Below are positions 18,081 to 27,510 of a DNA stretch of 64,000 bases, one piece after another (the first letter of the stretch is position 1; every line of letters starts with the position of its first letter). The DNA is from Hwanghaeella sp965227365 (lineage in GTDB: Bacteria; Pseudomonadota; Alphaproteobacteria; UBA8366; Aestuariispiraceae): assembly GCF_965227365.1 (NCBI RefSeq), contig NZ_OZ245754.1, positions 806,001 to 870,000 on the forward strand. The letters are read 5' to 3'. The notes under the pieces were generated by a model. That model ran no database searches. It was not told the DNA's origin and was given only the letters and a program-made list of their open reading frames with translations. The translations under genes were made by a program, and so were the position numbers.

Positions 18081-20324
18081 ATGCCGCATTCAACATATAT
18101 GCCCGAAAGGATGGGGAGTGCGACGGTCTCTCCCACCGGACGTTTCGAAGCAGGGTCCTTCCAGGAATTCACAGTCACGTATACGGCCGGCTATTTCGGG
18201 ATAGACGATACCGGGTCGATCAAGGTCGTGCACCGCTTCGCCTCGGATATGGGCCGCCCGCAGTTCGACGACCCGACCGCACCGAATTATACCACCGTCG
18301 AAGCCACGAACGGCGCCATCCTGCATGTCGAGTACGACATGAAGCGAAATATCCGACCCTGGGATAAGACACTCTATATCAAGGTCGTGCGCGGGTTCCT
18401 TCGGGAAGGAGACCAGATCATCGTCCGGTTCGGCGATCGCCGGCAAGGCAGCCCCGGGATCCGGCTTCAGACTTTTTGCGAGAAAACCTTCGAGTTCCGT
18501 GTTCTGGTCGATGCTATCGCCACATACAATTACGTGGAACTCCCCGAACAGCCGATCATTGAAATCGTTCCCGGGCCGCCCGCCCTTTACAAGGCGATCC
18601 TGCCCACGCTGCGCCGGGTGGGCGAACCTTTCCGGCTTTGCCTGAAGGGAGAGGATCAATGGGGCAACCCCTCCGACCTTTGTGACGGAACATACCGCTT
18701 GAAGGCAAACATGAACGTCGAGGGCCTTCCGGAAGAAGTGACGTTCAAAAAAGGTGAATTCGGGGTGGTGCTGGAAGGGCTCACCGTCCCCGAGGCCGGA
18801 GACCTGTGCGTGGAACTGCTCGACGCGGAGGGGGAGCCTCTCGCGTGCAGCAACCCCTGCCGTTTCGCCGATACGGCCGCGCTTCTGCCTTACTGGGGTG
18901 ATCTGCATGGGCAGTCCGAAGAGACGATCGGCACGAATTCAGCCCGCGACTTCTATGATTTTGCCCGCGACAAGGCATTCCTCGATATCTGCGTTCATCA
19001 GGGCAACGACTTCCAGATCACCGAACCGTTCTGGCAATGGTTGAACGAGTTGTCCAAGGAGTTCACCGAGGACGACCGTTTCATCGTCTTCCCGGGATGG
19101 GAATGGTCTGGGAATACGGGGCTGGGCGGTGACCGGAATGTGCTGCACATGCATGAAGGGCGACAGATCCATCGCTCCTCCCATGCATTGGTGGACGATC
19201 TGTCGGATATTCACACGGATGCGACATCCGCGTCCGACCTGTTTGATGCGTTGAAAGGCGAGGAGTGTACCGTCTTCGCCCATATCGGCGGGCGCTACGC
19301 GGATATCAAGATCGCCCATGACGAGCGGATAGAACGGTCGGTCGAGGTTCACTCGGCCTGGGGTACCTTCGAATGGCTGATGGATGACGCGTTGGAGCAG
19401 GGGTATCGCGTCGGAATCATGTCCAACTCGGACGGGCATAAGGGCCGCCCTGGGGCGTCGCATCCGGGCGCGACGAAGTTTGGCGCCTATGGCGGTCTCA
19501 CCTGTGTCCTTGCGCCGAGTTTCACACGCGCGGGCATCATGGAAGGTCTGAAGCGGCGGCACCATTACGGAACCACCGGCAGCCGGGTGATCCTGGATAC
19601 GCGGGTTGATTTCGCTTCCGAGGCGACAATGTTTGAGGACAATCCCGATTGGGGGGAAACACCACAGCATTCGGTCATGAGTGCGATGATGGGGGATATC
19701 CTGCGATCGGAGGACAAGGAAGTGACCTTCCGGATCGATGTACACGGCGCAGCGCCGATCGAACGCATCGACATCCGAAACGGTTTGGAAACAGTGGAAA
19801 TATTCCGGCCCTACACCGAGGAGGATCTCGGTAGCCGTATCCGTGTCCTCTGGGAAGGCTCCGAATACCGGGGGCGGGGCCGGGAGACGATCTGGGATGG
19901 ATGCGCCGAATTGACCGGCAACAGTTTCGAGTCGCTTACGCCCATCAACCGTTACAATTTGGACAAGCGTTTCGATCAGGTCGGCGCCAACCGTCTGGAA
20001 TGGACGGCGCTTACGACCGGCGGGTTCGGCGGGTTCGACGCGGTTCTGTCGGATCCCGATGCCGGCGTCATCAAGATCGACACCGCTTTGGTGAAAGAGG
20101 AGATCGCTATAGCGGATATCGGCCGGGATGAAATGATCTTTGCCAATGGCGGTATTGATCGGCGTATCCGGATATTCCGGATGCCCGATGAGAATCCGCA
20201 TCGATCGGCGGTTCTGGAACGGAAGATCCGTCTAAGGGACGACCGGGACAACGCGCTCTACGTTCGCGTCACGCATGAGGACGGCCATTTCACATGGTCT
20301 AGCCCCATCTACATATTTCGATAA
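18081..20324 (+). CDS. DUF3604 family protein (PHP-like metal enzyme fold)
   Basis: A 747-residue protein of the DUF3604 family. The first 270 residues form beta-rich, Ig-like modules. The core starts at about residue 273 with YWGDLHGQS, followed by CVHQGND, FPGWEWSGN, NVLHMH, HIGGR, EVHSAWGTFEW and SNSDGHKGRP. These His/Asp/Glu motifs are arranged like a PHP-type metallophosphoesterase or hydrolase. No signal peptide is visible, so it is probably cytoplasmic. The start ATG follows GGGGAGG. The substrate is unknown; it sits downstream of the liv-type operon but is separated by a hairpin. Confidence 0.82.
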   Translation: MPHSTYMPERMGSATVSPTGRFEAGSFQEFTVTYTAGYFGIDDTGSIKVVHRFASDMGRPQFDDPTAPNYTTVEATNGAILHVEYDMKRNIRPWDKTLYIKVVRGFLREGDQIIVRFGDRRQGSPGIRLQTFCEKTFEFRVLVDAIATYNYVELPEQPIIEIVPGPPALYKAILPTLRRVGEPFRLCLKGEDQWGNPSDLCDGTYRLKANMNVEGLPEEVTFKKGEFGVVLEGLTVPEAGDLCVELLDAEGEPLACSNPCRFADTAALLPYWGDLHGQSEETIGTNSARDFYDFARDKAFLDICVHQGNDFQITEPFWQWLNELSKEFTEDDRFIVFPGWEWSGNTGLGGDRNVLHMHEGRQIHRSSHALVDDLSDIHTDATSASDLFDALKGEECTVFAHIGGRYADIKIAHDERIERSVEVHSAWGTFEWLMDDALEQGYRVGIMSNSDGHKGRPGASHPGATKFGAYGGLTCVLAPSFTRAGIMEGLKRRHHYGTTGSRVILDTRVDFASEATMFEDNPDWGETPQHSVMSAMMGDILRSEDKEVTFRIDVHGAAPIERIDIRNGLETVEIFRPYTEEDLGSRIRVLWEGSEYRGRGRETIWDGCAELTGNSFESLTPINRYNLDKRFDQVGANRLEWTALTTGGFGGFDAVLSDPDAGVIKIDTALVKEEIAIADIGRDEMIFANGGIDRRIRIFRMPDENPHRSAVLERKIRLRDDRDNALYVRVTHEDGHFTWSSPIYIFR

Positions 20325-20389
20325 AGGTTTGTGACCGCTTCAGGTATCCCCGGGAGTGTTAACCCGAGACATTTGACGCAGAGACCGAA

Positions 20390-21391
20390 ATGAAACTGTC
20401 AGACTTCGGCGATAGATTGGCCGGGTTTGAGTTACGGTTTATGCGTAAGAATGGGTCGAGGGTTGAAGCCATGGATGACGGGATTGAGAGCGGTGTCGAG
20501 AAAAGCTGGGTCGAGGCGGAACTGGAAGACAGTTTCGACGAAGAACTGGAAATGGAGATCGATGATCTTCGGGTCGCGCGCGAACTGAAAACCATCACCG
20601 ACCTCAAGCATAAATCCTCGCTGGACCGACGGGTCTATTTCCGTGAGTTGCTTCGGCTACAGGCGGAACTGGTCCGAATGCAGGATTGGGTGAATCATAC
20701 CGGCTACAAGCTTGTCGTTATCTTTGAAGGCCGCGATGCGGCCGGCAAGGGCGGGGTCATCAAGCGGGTCATTCAAAGACTGAACCCGCGAACATGCCGC
20801 GTGGTCGCTCTTCCGGCGCCGACCGAGCGGGAGAAATCCCAATGGTATTTTCAGCGCTATGTGCCGCATCTGCCCGCCGCTGGTGAGATCGTTCTGTTCG
20901 ACCGTTCCTGGTATAATCGCGCCGGCGTCGAGCGCGTCATGAATTTCGCCAATCCCGATCAGGTCGAACAGTTTTTCAACGACGTTCCGGAATTCGAGAG
21001 GATGCTGGCGCGGTCCGGGATCAAGCTGATCAAATATTGGTTCTCGATCACCGATCAGGAACAGCAACTACGATTCCTCATGCGCATTCACGATCCGATG
21101 AAGCAGTGGAAATTGAGCCCTATGGATTTGGAATCCCGTGTCCGCTGGGAGCAATACACCCGAGTGAAAGAGGAGATGCTTGAGCGGACGAACATCCCGG
21201 AAGCGCCGTGGTGGATCGTTGAAGGCAATGACAAGAAACGGGCCCGTCTGAACTGTATCCACAATCTGCTGGGGCAGATCCCCTACGAGGACGTCCCGCA
21301 TGAACCGGTGCATCTGCCGGATAGGGTCTTCAACCCCGACTATGAGAGGAAGGTCTTGCCGGAGGAACTCTACGTCAAAGAGATTTTTTGA
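20390..21391 (+). CDS. ppk2: Polyphosphate kinase 2 family protein
   Basis: A 333-residue PPK2, which transfers phosphate between polyphosphate and nucleoside di- or monophosphates. Walker A GRDAAGKGG is near residue 117. The lid and Walker B region has FDRSWYNRAGVERVMNF, which is diagnostic. An acidic N-terminal extension of about 70 residues precedes the core. It is a single-domain enzyme, most like class I. Neighbouring genes for phosphate uptake (Na/Pi symporter at 22.9-24.7 kb) fit a phosphate-storage theme, although they are transcribed the other way. Confidence 0.93.
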   Translation: MKLSDFGDRLAGFELRFMRKNGSRVEAMDDGIESGVEKSWVEAELEDSFDEELEMEIDDLRVARELKTITDLKHKSSLDRRVYFRELLRLQAELVRMQDWVNHTGYKLVVIFEGRDAAGKGGVIKRVIQRLNPRTCRVVALPAPTEREKSQWYFQRYVPHLPAAGEIVLFDRSWYNRAGVERVMNFANPDQVEQFFNDVPEFERMLARSGIKLIKYWFSITDQEQQLRFLMRIHDPMKQWKLSPMDLESRVRWEQYTRVKEEMLERTNIPEAPWWIVEGNDKKRARLNCIHNLLGQIPYEDVPHEPVHLPDRVFNPDYERKVLPEELYVKEIF

Positions 21392-21393
21392 TC

Positions 21394-22857
21394 TCAGCCT
21401 GCCTTCGGATCGCCCTGCATATCCGGACCCGCGGCCCTCGGACCTGCCGTTTCCGCGGTCGGTTCGCGGGTCGGTTCGGGGGCGTGCATGGCCGGTGTCG
21501 CAACCTTGCCCAGATGGGGTTCTTCCACGCCTGCCGATTTCAGCAGCAGGTGGTCGATGGTGACGCAGGCGACCATGTCGCCGGTGACGTTGACGACAGT
21601 GCGGCACATGTCCAGCAAGCGGTCGACGCCCAGAATGATGGCAATTCCCGCCGGCGGTATGCCGACGCTGGTTAGGATCGTCGCCAGAACCACGATACCG
21701 ACACCCGGCGTGCCCGGTGATCCGATTGCCGCGCCGGTCGCCATCACTGTCACCAGTAGGATGCCGGCGACGCCCAGTTCTATCCCGAAAACCTGTGCCA
21801 GGAACAAGGCGGCGACACCTTGATAGAGGGCGGTGCCGCCCATGTTGATCGTGGTGCCGAGCGGAATGACGAACCGTGCGACCGCGGGGCGTACCCCAAG
21901 CTTCTCCTCCGTCGTGGTCAGTGACAAGGGCATGACCGATGCGGAGCTGGAGGTTGAAAAGGCGAGCAGCATGACGTCTTTCGCGGCACCGAGGAACTTG
22001 CGCGGCGAGCGCCCGGCGATGAACCAGCCGATCGACAGATAAACGAGCAATAGCAGGAACAGCCCAACCAAGACGGTGGCGACATAGACGCTGGTTCCGA
22101 TCAGGGCGGACAGTCCTACGCGCGAGGTTATATGTGCCAATAGGCCGAAAACCGCCAAAGGCGCGAAACGCATGACCCATCCGACGATCACCATGCAAGC
22201 TGCCTGGACCGATGCCAACAGGTCCAGCAGCGGCTTGCGCTGATCGCCCGGCGTCATGGTCAGCGCGACACCGATGATCGCTGCGGCGATCACGATTTGC
22301 AGCATGTTGCCGCTGACGAAAGTGCTCAAAGGATCCTTGGGAAACAGGCCGATGATGATATCGGGAAGATCGTTTACTTTTGGCGCGCTGACGGAAGCGG
22401 CCCCGGCGATCGCTTCCGCACCGGCGGATTCGGTCTGCATGGCATCCTGCATGGCGATGCCGTCCAGGTAATTGCCCGGTTGTATTACGGTCGCGACCAG
22501 GACACCGATCCCGACTGCCAGCACGGTCGTGGTCAGGAAAAAGATCACGGTCTTTGAACCGAGGACTCCGAGCCCTTCGGTGTTTTCCCCTGCTGCTATG
22601 CCACGGATCACCGACGCCACGACGAGGGGCACCACGACGAATTGTATGGCGATCAGAAAAAGCTTGCCGGGAAGGGATATCCAGTTCCCGGCCAATCCCG
22701 CGATTTCCGGGCTGACATAGCCGCTTGTCGGGCCGATCAGAATGCCGACGAGCACGCCAAGGAACATGCCTACCAGGACCTGCAGCCATAGCCGCTGCCG
22801 GATAAGTGTACCCAAATGGGCAGTCAGTTGGGGCAGGGAACGACGGGTTTCGACCAT
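21394..22857 (-). CDS. Dicarboxylate/amino acid:cation symporter
   Basis: A 487-residue DAACS-family symporter (GltP/DctA type) with eight membrane helices and two re-entrant loops. The serine-rich loop FSTSSSASVMPLS, the NMGGTALYQG motif (NMDGT in many members, so Asp is replaced by Gly) and GSPGTPGVG in the second loop are visible. The C-terminal tail of about 40 residues is rich in Pro, Glu and Ala. It ends 2 nt from the convergent ppk2 stop, so the two share their termination zone. The substrate is probably a dicarboxylate, glutamate or aspartate. Confidence 0.9.
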   Translation of the reverse strand: MVETRRSLPQLTAHLGTLIRQRLWLQVLVGMFLGVLVGILIGPTSGYVSPEIAGLAGNWISLPGKLFLIAIQFVVVPLVVASVIRGIAAGENTEGLGVLGSKTVIFFLTTTVLAVGIGVLVATVIQPGNYLDGIAMQDAMQTESAGAEAIAGAASVSAPKVNDLPDIIIGLFPKDPLSTFVSGNMLQIVIAAAIIGVALTMTPGDQRKPLLDLLASVQAACMVIVGWVMRFAPLAVFGLLAHITSRVGLSALIGTSVYVATVLVGLFLLLLVYLSIGWFIAGRSPRKFLGAAKDVMLLAFSTSSSASVMPLSLTTTEEKLGVRPAVARFVIPLGTTINMGGTALYQGVAALFLAQVFGIELGVAGILLVTVMATGAAIGSPGTPGVGIVVLATILTSVGIPPAGIAIILGVDRLLDMCRTVVNVTGDMVACVTIDHLLLKSAGVEEPHLGKVATPAMHAPEPTREPTAETAGPRAAGPDMQGDPKAG

Positions 22858-22923
22858 GATGTTACGGCCTCCGGCTGATTATTGCTTGATTGGTGATAAT
22901 GCGTTGAATGAGTCTCGACGTAA

Positions 22924-24717
22924 TCATGGTGCGTCGCTTTTCTTCTGCTGCTGGGCAATCGGAAGGGTGCTTCGCTGCAGGCCGTCATTCTCCTTTGTTC
23001 CGGCTGGGGCGGGACCGGCTTTCTTTGGTGTGGGCATGTCGGATTCTTCTGACAACAGATCCGGCGTGTCGTCGGTCTGGATGCCTTCCTCCAATAGATG
23101 CCCGTCGATGAAGCCGTCACGCAGCATCCGATCTGCTTTACCGATCTGATCCACGATCCTACGCGTTTCGCGCAAAGCGTCCAGAATGGGGTCGACGGAC
23201 ATGATATCTGCCTTTCTTGCCGCGGCTGTTTCCAGCAACGTTGCCTTGGCATCCTCATAGGCGGCCAGGAAATCCGCCAGCAATTGTTGCTCGCTTTCCT
23301 CATCCGATGTCGGGGCCTCCTGATCCCGTCGGGCGCTGACCGCATCCAGGAACCGCAGCGCATTGAATAGGGCGTGCTCAACGGCGGATCGCGCCTCGAC
23401 ACCGTGTATGCGCCAAAGATGCGCGCGCAAATTTGCGACTTCCGGGGTCAGTCTGGCGGCTTCCTCCAAATAGCGTGCGATCCGCAGCGCGTGGGGAAGG
23501 TCCTCGGCAACGGACCGGGGAAGAACCTCCATCTGAATGGATGTCGCGAATTCCGCTATCCTATCGCACAGCGCGAGTATGCCGTCCGACTGCGCGTTGA
23601 TCTTCCTTTCGTTCGGATTGCTGCCAAGGGCATGCTGGCAGAGGCCCGAAACCATATCCAAAAGCCGGTCCAGCTCGTTGCGAAGGGCAAGCATTGCCAG
23701 GACGGGCGTGGCCAGCACGTATTCGTCCAGAAACCGCGGCCGGCTCATGTCCTCCTCCGCCGACCGGAACATTGTCTCCAAGAGACGGGCCAGTCGCCTC
23801 GTCAAGGGGATCATCAAGACGACCCCCAGCAGATTGAAGAAGGTGTGGAACAGGGCCAGCAGCACCGCCGGCTGGCTCCCTAGGCCGGCCCAGTTCCCGG
23901 CCCATTCAAGGCCGACTAGAACTGCCGGCAGGATCGCGACTGCGACAAGGCCGGTGACCAGGTTGAAAACGACATGACCGACCGCGACGCGTTTTGCCGA
24001 CGGTGTCGCGCCGATCACGGCCAGCAATGCGGTTACCGTTGTGCCGATATTTGCACCGATTACGGCCGCGGCGGCGACGTTCAGACCGATCACGGCCTCC
24101 GATGCCGCGGTGATGATGACCGCAATGGCCGCGCTGGACGATTGGGTCAGCACGGTGATGACGGTACCTACCGCTATAGCGATCACCATGCCGGAAAGTC
24201 CTTCGGGCATCGCGATCATGCTGGCGCCGAATTCCGCCGTCATTCCCGACAAAGCGTCCTTCAGGATGCCAAGCCCCAGGAAAAACAGGGCAAATCCGGC
24301 AATCGCGTCCCCCAATCCCTTGATGCGCTTCCGTGGACTGAGCAGGCGGATAACCACGCCGACTGCCAGGATCGGCAGGGCGAGGGGTTCGATCTTGAAG
24401 CCGATGCCGACCAGACTGACGATCCATCCGGTCATGGTGGTGCCGACATTGGCCCCGAAAATCACGCCCAGTGCCTGGTTCATGGTCAAGGCGCCGGCGT
24501 TGACAAAACCGATCGTCGCCAAGGTGACGGCGCTGGACGATTGAACGATAGCCGTTATCAGCGCACCGCTCATGACGCCGCGCAGGATGGATGAAGTCCA
24601 ATTATGGAGAAGACGTTTCAGGCTTTCGCCGCCGAACACCTTCAGGCCATCGGTCATCATGCCCATGGCCAGAAGAAACAGCGCCAACCCGCCGGCCGCA
24701 CTCAGGACAACTTCCAT
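22924..24717 (-). CDS. Na/Pi cotransporter family protein
   Basis: A 597-residue NptA/YjbB-type sodium-phosphate symporter. It carries the two family hallmark motifs, IVQSSSAVTLATI (about residue 60) and LTQSSSAAIAVII (about residue 190), in inverted repeats within about nine membrane helices. Residues after about 340 form a PhoU-like helical cytoplasmic domain, followed by a low-complexity Pro/Ala/Lys tail. ATG 24717 is preferred over the TTG one codon earlier because AAGAGG lies at the proper distance. The PAS-domain gene diverges from it. Confidence 0.9.
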   Translation of the reverse strand: MEVVLSAAGGLALFLLAMGMMTDGLKVFGGESLKRLLHNWTSSILRGVMSGALITAIVQSSSAVTLATIGFVNAGALTMNQALGVIFGANVGTTMTGWIVSLVGIGFKIEPLALPILAVGVVIRLLSPRKRIKGLGDAIAGFALFFLGLGILKDALSGMTAEFGASMIAMPEGLSGMVIAIAVGTVITVLTQSSSAAIAVIITAASEAVIGLNVAAAAVIGANIGTTVTALLAVIGATPSAKRVAVGHVVFNLVTGLVAVAILPAVLVGLEWAGNWAGLGSQPAVLLALFHTFFNLLGVVLMIPLTRRLARLLETMFRSAEEDMSRPRFLDEYVLATPVLAMLALRNELDRLLDMVSGLCQHALGSNPNERKINAQSDGILALCDRIAEFATSIQMEVLPRSVAEDLPHALRIARYLEEAARLTPEVANLRAHLWRIHGVEARSAVEHALFNALRFLDAVSARRDQEAPTSDEESEQQLLADFLAAYEDAKATLLETAAARKADIMSVDPILDALRETRRIVDQIGKADRMLRDGFIDGHLLEEGIQTDDTPDLLSEESDMPTPKKAGPAPAGTKENDGLQRSTLPIAQQQKKSDAP

Positions 24718-24806
24718 CAAATCCTCTTACTCGATCAGGATATCGGTATTTTAGCACGGCCGGCAGGTTTGGGTTTGATCCTGAGCAATGAGCATGCCCG
24801 ATCTTA

Positions 24807-24820
24807 CCGATATTTATCGG
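24807..24820. promoter_or_regulatory. 14-bp palindrome in the NptA/PAS divergent region
   Basis: CCGATA-TT-TATCGG is a perfect inverted repeat in the 188-bp AT-rich region between the Na/Pi symporter gene and the PAS gene. It could be an operator shared by the two divergent promoters or a short RNA hairpin. It does not resemble a PhoB box. Confidence 0.35.
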
Positions 24821-24905
24821 CATCCAATTAATTAGCGAATTGTAAAGAAAAGCTGCGTTACAATATCTGGCTGTTATGCAGCGGACGTGAATAAAGGGGC
24901 CAATT

Positions 24906-25490
24906 TTGCGGACGGAAAGGCAAATTCCCGGCGGGACGATTTTTAAGCCCGGGGTTTTCAAGTCGTACCATGCGGTACTGACGAGGCCTGAGGATTGTCC
25001 GGTTCCCAAGTTCAAGCCATTGGTCGATCTCTGGTTTTCTCAATCCGATGGCGGCGTGCCGGATTTCGAAACATTCGACGTCCTGGATATTCCGCCGTCC
25101 TTATGGGCGCATTTCATCCTGCTGAAGACGGTCGGTCCGAGAAGACGCTTTTTTTACGAACTCGTCGGCGATGCGATAGAGAGCCACAACGGATTCCCGG
25201 CCAACAAGCGATACCTTCGCGATCTTCCGCTAAAGAATAAGACGCTGATGGCGCGGGAGTTCGTCAGGACTGTTCAGTATGGCCGCCCTGTATTTTCAAC
25301 CAGTGGCTATATTGGACAGGCACAATACGTTCGGCGCATTTTCCGGGTAATCGCGCCCTATAGACTGGGCGAGGGTCGATACGCCTTTGTCGGTCTTGCT
25401 TTCTTCACGCCGATTGCCGGCATGGAAAGCCAGCTCGCGGATGCGACCATCCCGGTTCCTACAGCCCTTGCGGAATTGCCCATCGGCTAG
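24906..25490 (+). CDS. PAS-domain protein (PAS_5-like), single domain
   Basis: A 194-residue soluble protein with one PAS-like sensor domain of the PAS_5 type often seen in alphaproteobacteria. The pattern runs LWFSQSDGGVPDFETFDVLDIP, then RFFYELVGDAI and later YVRRIFRVIAPY. It has no attached output domain. The start is TTG 24906, supported by AAGGGG six bases upstream; an in-frame stop at 24888-24890 excludes a longer form. It runs convergent with glnK. The ligand and partner are unknown. Confidence 0.75.
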   Translation: MRTERQIPGGTIFKPGVFKSYHAVLTRPEDCPVPKFKPLVDLWFSQSDGGVPDFETFDVLDIPPSLWAHFILLKTVGPRRRFFYELVGDAIESHNGFPANKRYLRDLPLKNKTLMAREFVRTVQYGRPVFSTSGYIGQAQYVRRIFRVIAPYRLGEGRYAFVGLAFFTPIAGMESQLADATIPVPTALAELPIG

Positions 25491-25517
25491 GTCCGCAAGG
25501 GTGTTTTCGCGGAATCT

Positions 25518-25856
25518 CTACAGAGCGTCCTGGCCGTGCTCGCCGGTACGTATGCGGACGGCGCTTGCCAGTTCCAGCACGAAGATTTTGCCGTCGCCGA
25601 TTTTGCCGGTTTCGGCCGCCGATTGCAGCGCTTCCACCGTCGCTTCAAGCTGGTCATCGGAAACTGCGATTTCCACCTTCGCTTTCGGCACGAAATTGAT
25701 CTGGTACTCGGCGCCGCGATAGATCTCCGCCTGTCCGCGCTGACGTCCATATCCCTTCACTTCGGAAACCGTCATACCGTTAACGCCGACGGCGGAAAGT
25801 GCTTCCCTTACTGCGTCGAGCTTATGCGGTTTGATGACCGCGATAATGTATTTCAT
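25518..25856 (-). CDS. glnK: P-II nitrogen regulatory protein
   Basis: A 112-residue P-II signal protein that reports nitrogen and energy status and controls AmtB by direct binding. The T-loop is intact with uridylylation site Tyr51 (RGAEYQI), and the B-loop reads TGKIGDGKIFV. The C-terminal segment is RIRTGEHGQDAL. It lies 23 nt from the ammonium transporter gene, but the order here is amtB first and glnK second, the reverse of the common glnK-amtB order. Confidence 0.95.
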   Translation of the reverse strand: MKYIIAVIKPHKLDAVREALSAVGVNGMTVSEVKGYGRQRGQAEIYRGAEYQINFVPKAKVEIAVSDDQLEATVEALQSAAETGKIGDGKIFVLELASAVRIRTGEHGQDAL

Positions 25857-25879
25857 GGGAAATTTCCTCCAATCCTGAT

Positions 25880-27199
25880 TCAGTCGAGATGGTAGGCGCG
25901 TTCACCGTGAACGGTGAGATCCAGACCCTCAATCTCGGATTCCTTGTCGACCCGGATGCCGCCGGTGACCGCGGCGGTCACTTTGACGATGATGATGCTG
26001 AGAATGGCGGACCAGACGCAGGTGGCAACAAGGCCCAGGGCCTGAACGCCGAGCGCACCACCGATGCTCACGCCTTCCGGAAGGCCCATTCCGCCGAAGC
26101 TTTCCGAAGCGAGAACTCCGACCATCAGCGTGCCCAGCGAACCGCCGACGCCGTGGACGGCAAAGACGTCCAGCGAGTCGTCGAGTTTCCAGGCCTGTTT
26201 GACGATCTGGACCATCTGGAAGCAGACCCAACCGGCGGCGGCACCGATGATAAGTGCGCCGATCGGACCGACGAAGCCCGAGGCCGGGGTGATTGTCGCC
26301 AAACCGGCGATCGTACCGGTGACGAGGCCAACCAGCGAGGGGCGTCCGTATTTGATCCATTCAATCGCCATCCAGACCAGGGAAGCCGTGGCGGCGGAGA
26401 TATGGGTGACCAGCATGGCCATGCCGGCGGACCCATCGGCAGCCAGGGCGGAACCCGCATTGAAGCCGAACCAGCCGACCCAGAGCATCGCCGCGCCCAT
26501 CATGACCATGCCTGGATTGTGTGGCGGCAGGATCTCTCCCGGAAACCCTGATCGCGGACCCAAAACCTTGACGATGACCAAAGAGGAAATCCCGGCGGTC
26601 GCGTGGACGACCAGGCCGCCGGCAAAATCCATGACGCCCAACTCGGCAAGCCAGCCGCCACCCCAGACCCAATGGCAAACAGGCGCATATACCAGCACGA
26701 GCCAAAGGGCGGATATAATCAGCACCGCCGAGAACTTGATCCGCTCCACATAGGCGCCAACCATGAGGGCCGGCGTGATGATGGCGAAAGTCGCCTGGAA
26801 CATGAAGAACACGTCCTCCGGGATCGACCCGGACAAGGTGTCGGTTCCCACGTTCAACAACATCATCGACGACAATCCGCCGATCCAGGCGTTCACGCTG
26901 CCGCCGTCGCTGAACGACAAGCTGTAGACACCGACAAGCCATAGAAGCGATGCCAGGCAGGCGATCGCGAAACAGTGCATGAAAACCGAAAGCACGTTCT
27001 TGGAACGCACGAGGCCACCGTAGAACAGGGCCAAGCCGGGCAATGTCATGAAAAGAACAAGGGCCGTGGCCGTGATGATCCAGGCCGTGTCGCCTGAATT
27101 AAAGCCGTCCTCCGCATGGGCCGTACCTGTCAGAACCGCCCATATCCCGGCAATTAGAAACGTTTGCTTGGCGATGCCAAGCAAGTCGCAACGGCGCAT
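25880..27199 (-). CDS. amtB: Ammonium transporter
   Basis: A 439-residue Amt-family channel with a cleavable signal peptide (end near AHAE) and eleven membrane helices. Family signatures include GLALFYGGLVR near the start and HATAGISSLV with the pore histidine in the middle. ATG 27199 is chosen because GGGAGGT lies five bases upstream; a TTG seven codons earlier would place this ribosome site inside the gene. It is co-transcribed with glnK just downstream. A short hairpin (27213-27224) sits next to the ribosome site. Confidence 0.95.
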   Translation of the reverse strand: MRRCDLLGIAKQTFLIAGIWAVLTGTAHAEDGFNSGDTAWIITATALVLFMTLPGLALFYGGLVRSKNVLSVFMHCFAIACLASLLWLVGVYSLSFSDGGSVNAWIGGLSSMMLLNVGTDTLSGSIPEDVFFMFQATFAIITPALMVGAYVERIKFSAVLIISALWLVLVYAPVCHWVWGGGWLAELGVMDFAGGLVVHATAGISSLVIVKVLGPRSGFPGEILPPHNPGMVMMGAAMLWVGWFGFNAGSALAADGSAGMAMLVTHISAATASLVWMAIEWIKYGRPSLVGLVTGTIAGLATITPASGFVGPIGALIIGAAAGWVCFQMVQIVKQAWKLDDSLDVFAVHGVGGSLGTLMVGVLASESFGGMGLPEGVSIGGALGVQALGLVATCVWSAILSIIIVKVTAAVTGGIRVDKESEIEGLDLTVHGERAYHLD

Positions 27200-27212
27200 T
27201 TTAACCTCCCAT

Positions 27213-27234
27213 CCCCGCAAGGGGTTTTATTTTT
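27213..27234. other. Hairpin in the amtB leader
   Basis: CCCC-GCAA-GGGG (27213-27224) is followed on the plus strand by TTTTATTTTT, so it reads as a small terminator for rightward transcription. On the amtB mRNA the same hairpin sits a few bases before the GGGAGG ribosome site and could affect translation. Nothing is transcribed rightward into it from within view. Confidence 0.35.
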
Positions 27235-27510
27235 GTGGTTTGGAGATGATCAAGAAAGCTCAATATTGTCAATTGAAACAAGGGCTTCATGTTCTGTAGT
27301 CGCCGCGGTTCATCAGCACCGTACAGGGTGCCCCCACAGCGCGAATGAGACCGCTTGACAGGAAGCGTCACGATAGGCAATTTCCTCACTGCAAGTGCGA
27401 CTGATTTGCAATTGCGTAATAGCTGAGCCAGCTTCCCTTAATCGGGCGATAGCCAGCCAAGCGTGGGTCCGGAGATCCGGGCCATCGTTTTGATATGGCT
27501 GGAGCGTGCG
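27235..27510. promoter_or_regulatory. Divergent control region, amtB and heme operon
   Basis: This region has no convincing gene. A perfect TTGACA (27355-27360) is present, but the -10 at the right distance is weak. TGCGACT-G-ATTTGCA (27396-27410) is an imperfect inverted repeat (5 of 7 pairs) that resembles Fur/Mur-type boxes of alphaproteobacteria. Its position, about 100 bp before the heme receptor gene, fits iron control. I could not find a clear sigma-54 site for amtB. Confidence 0.35.
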
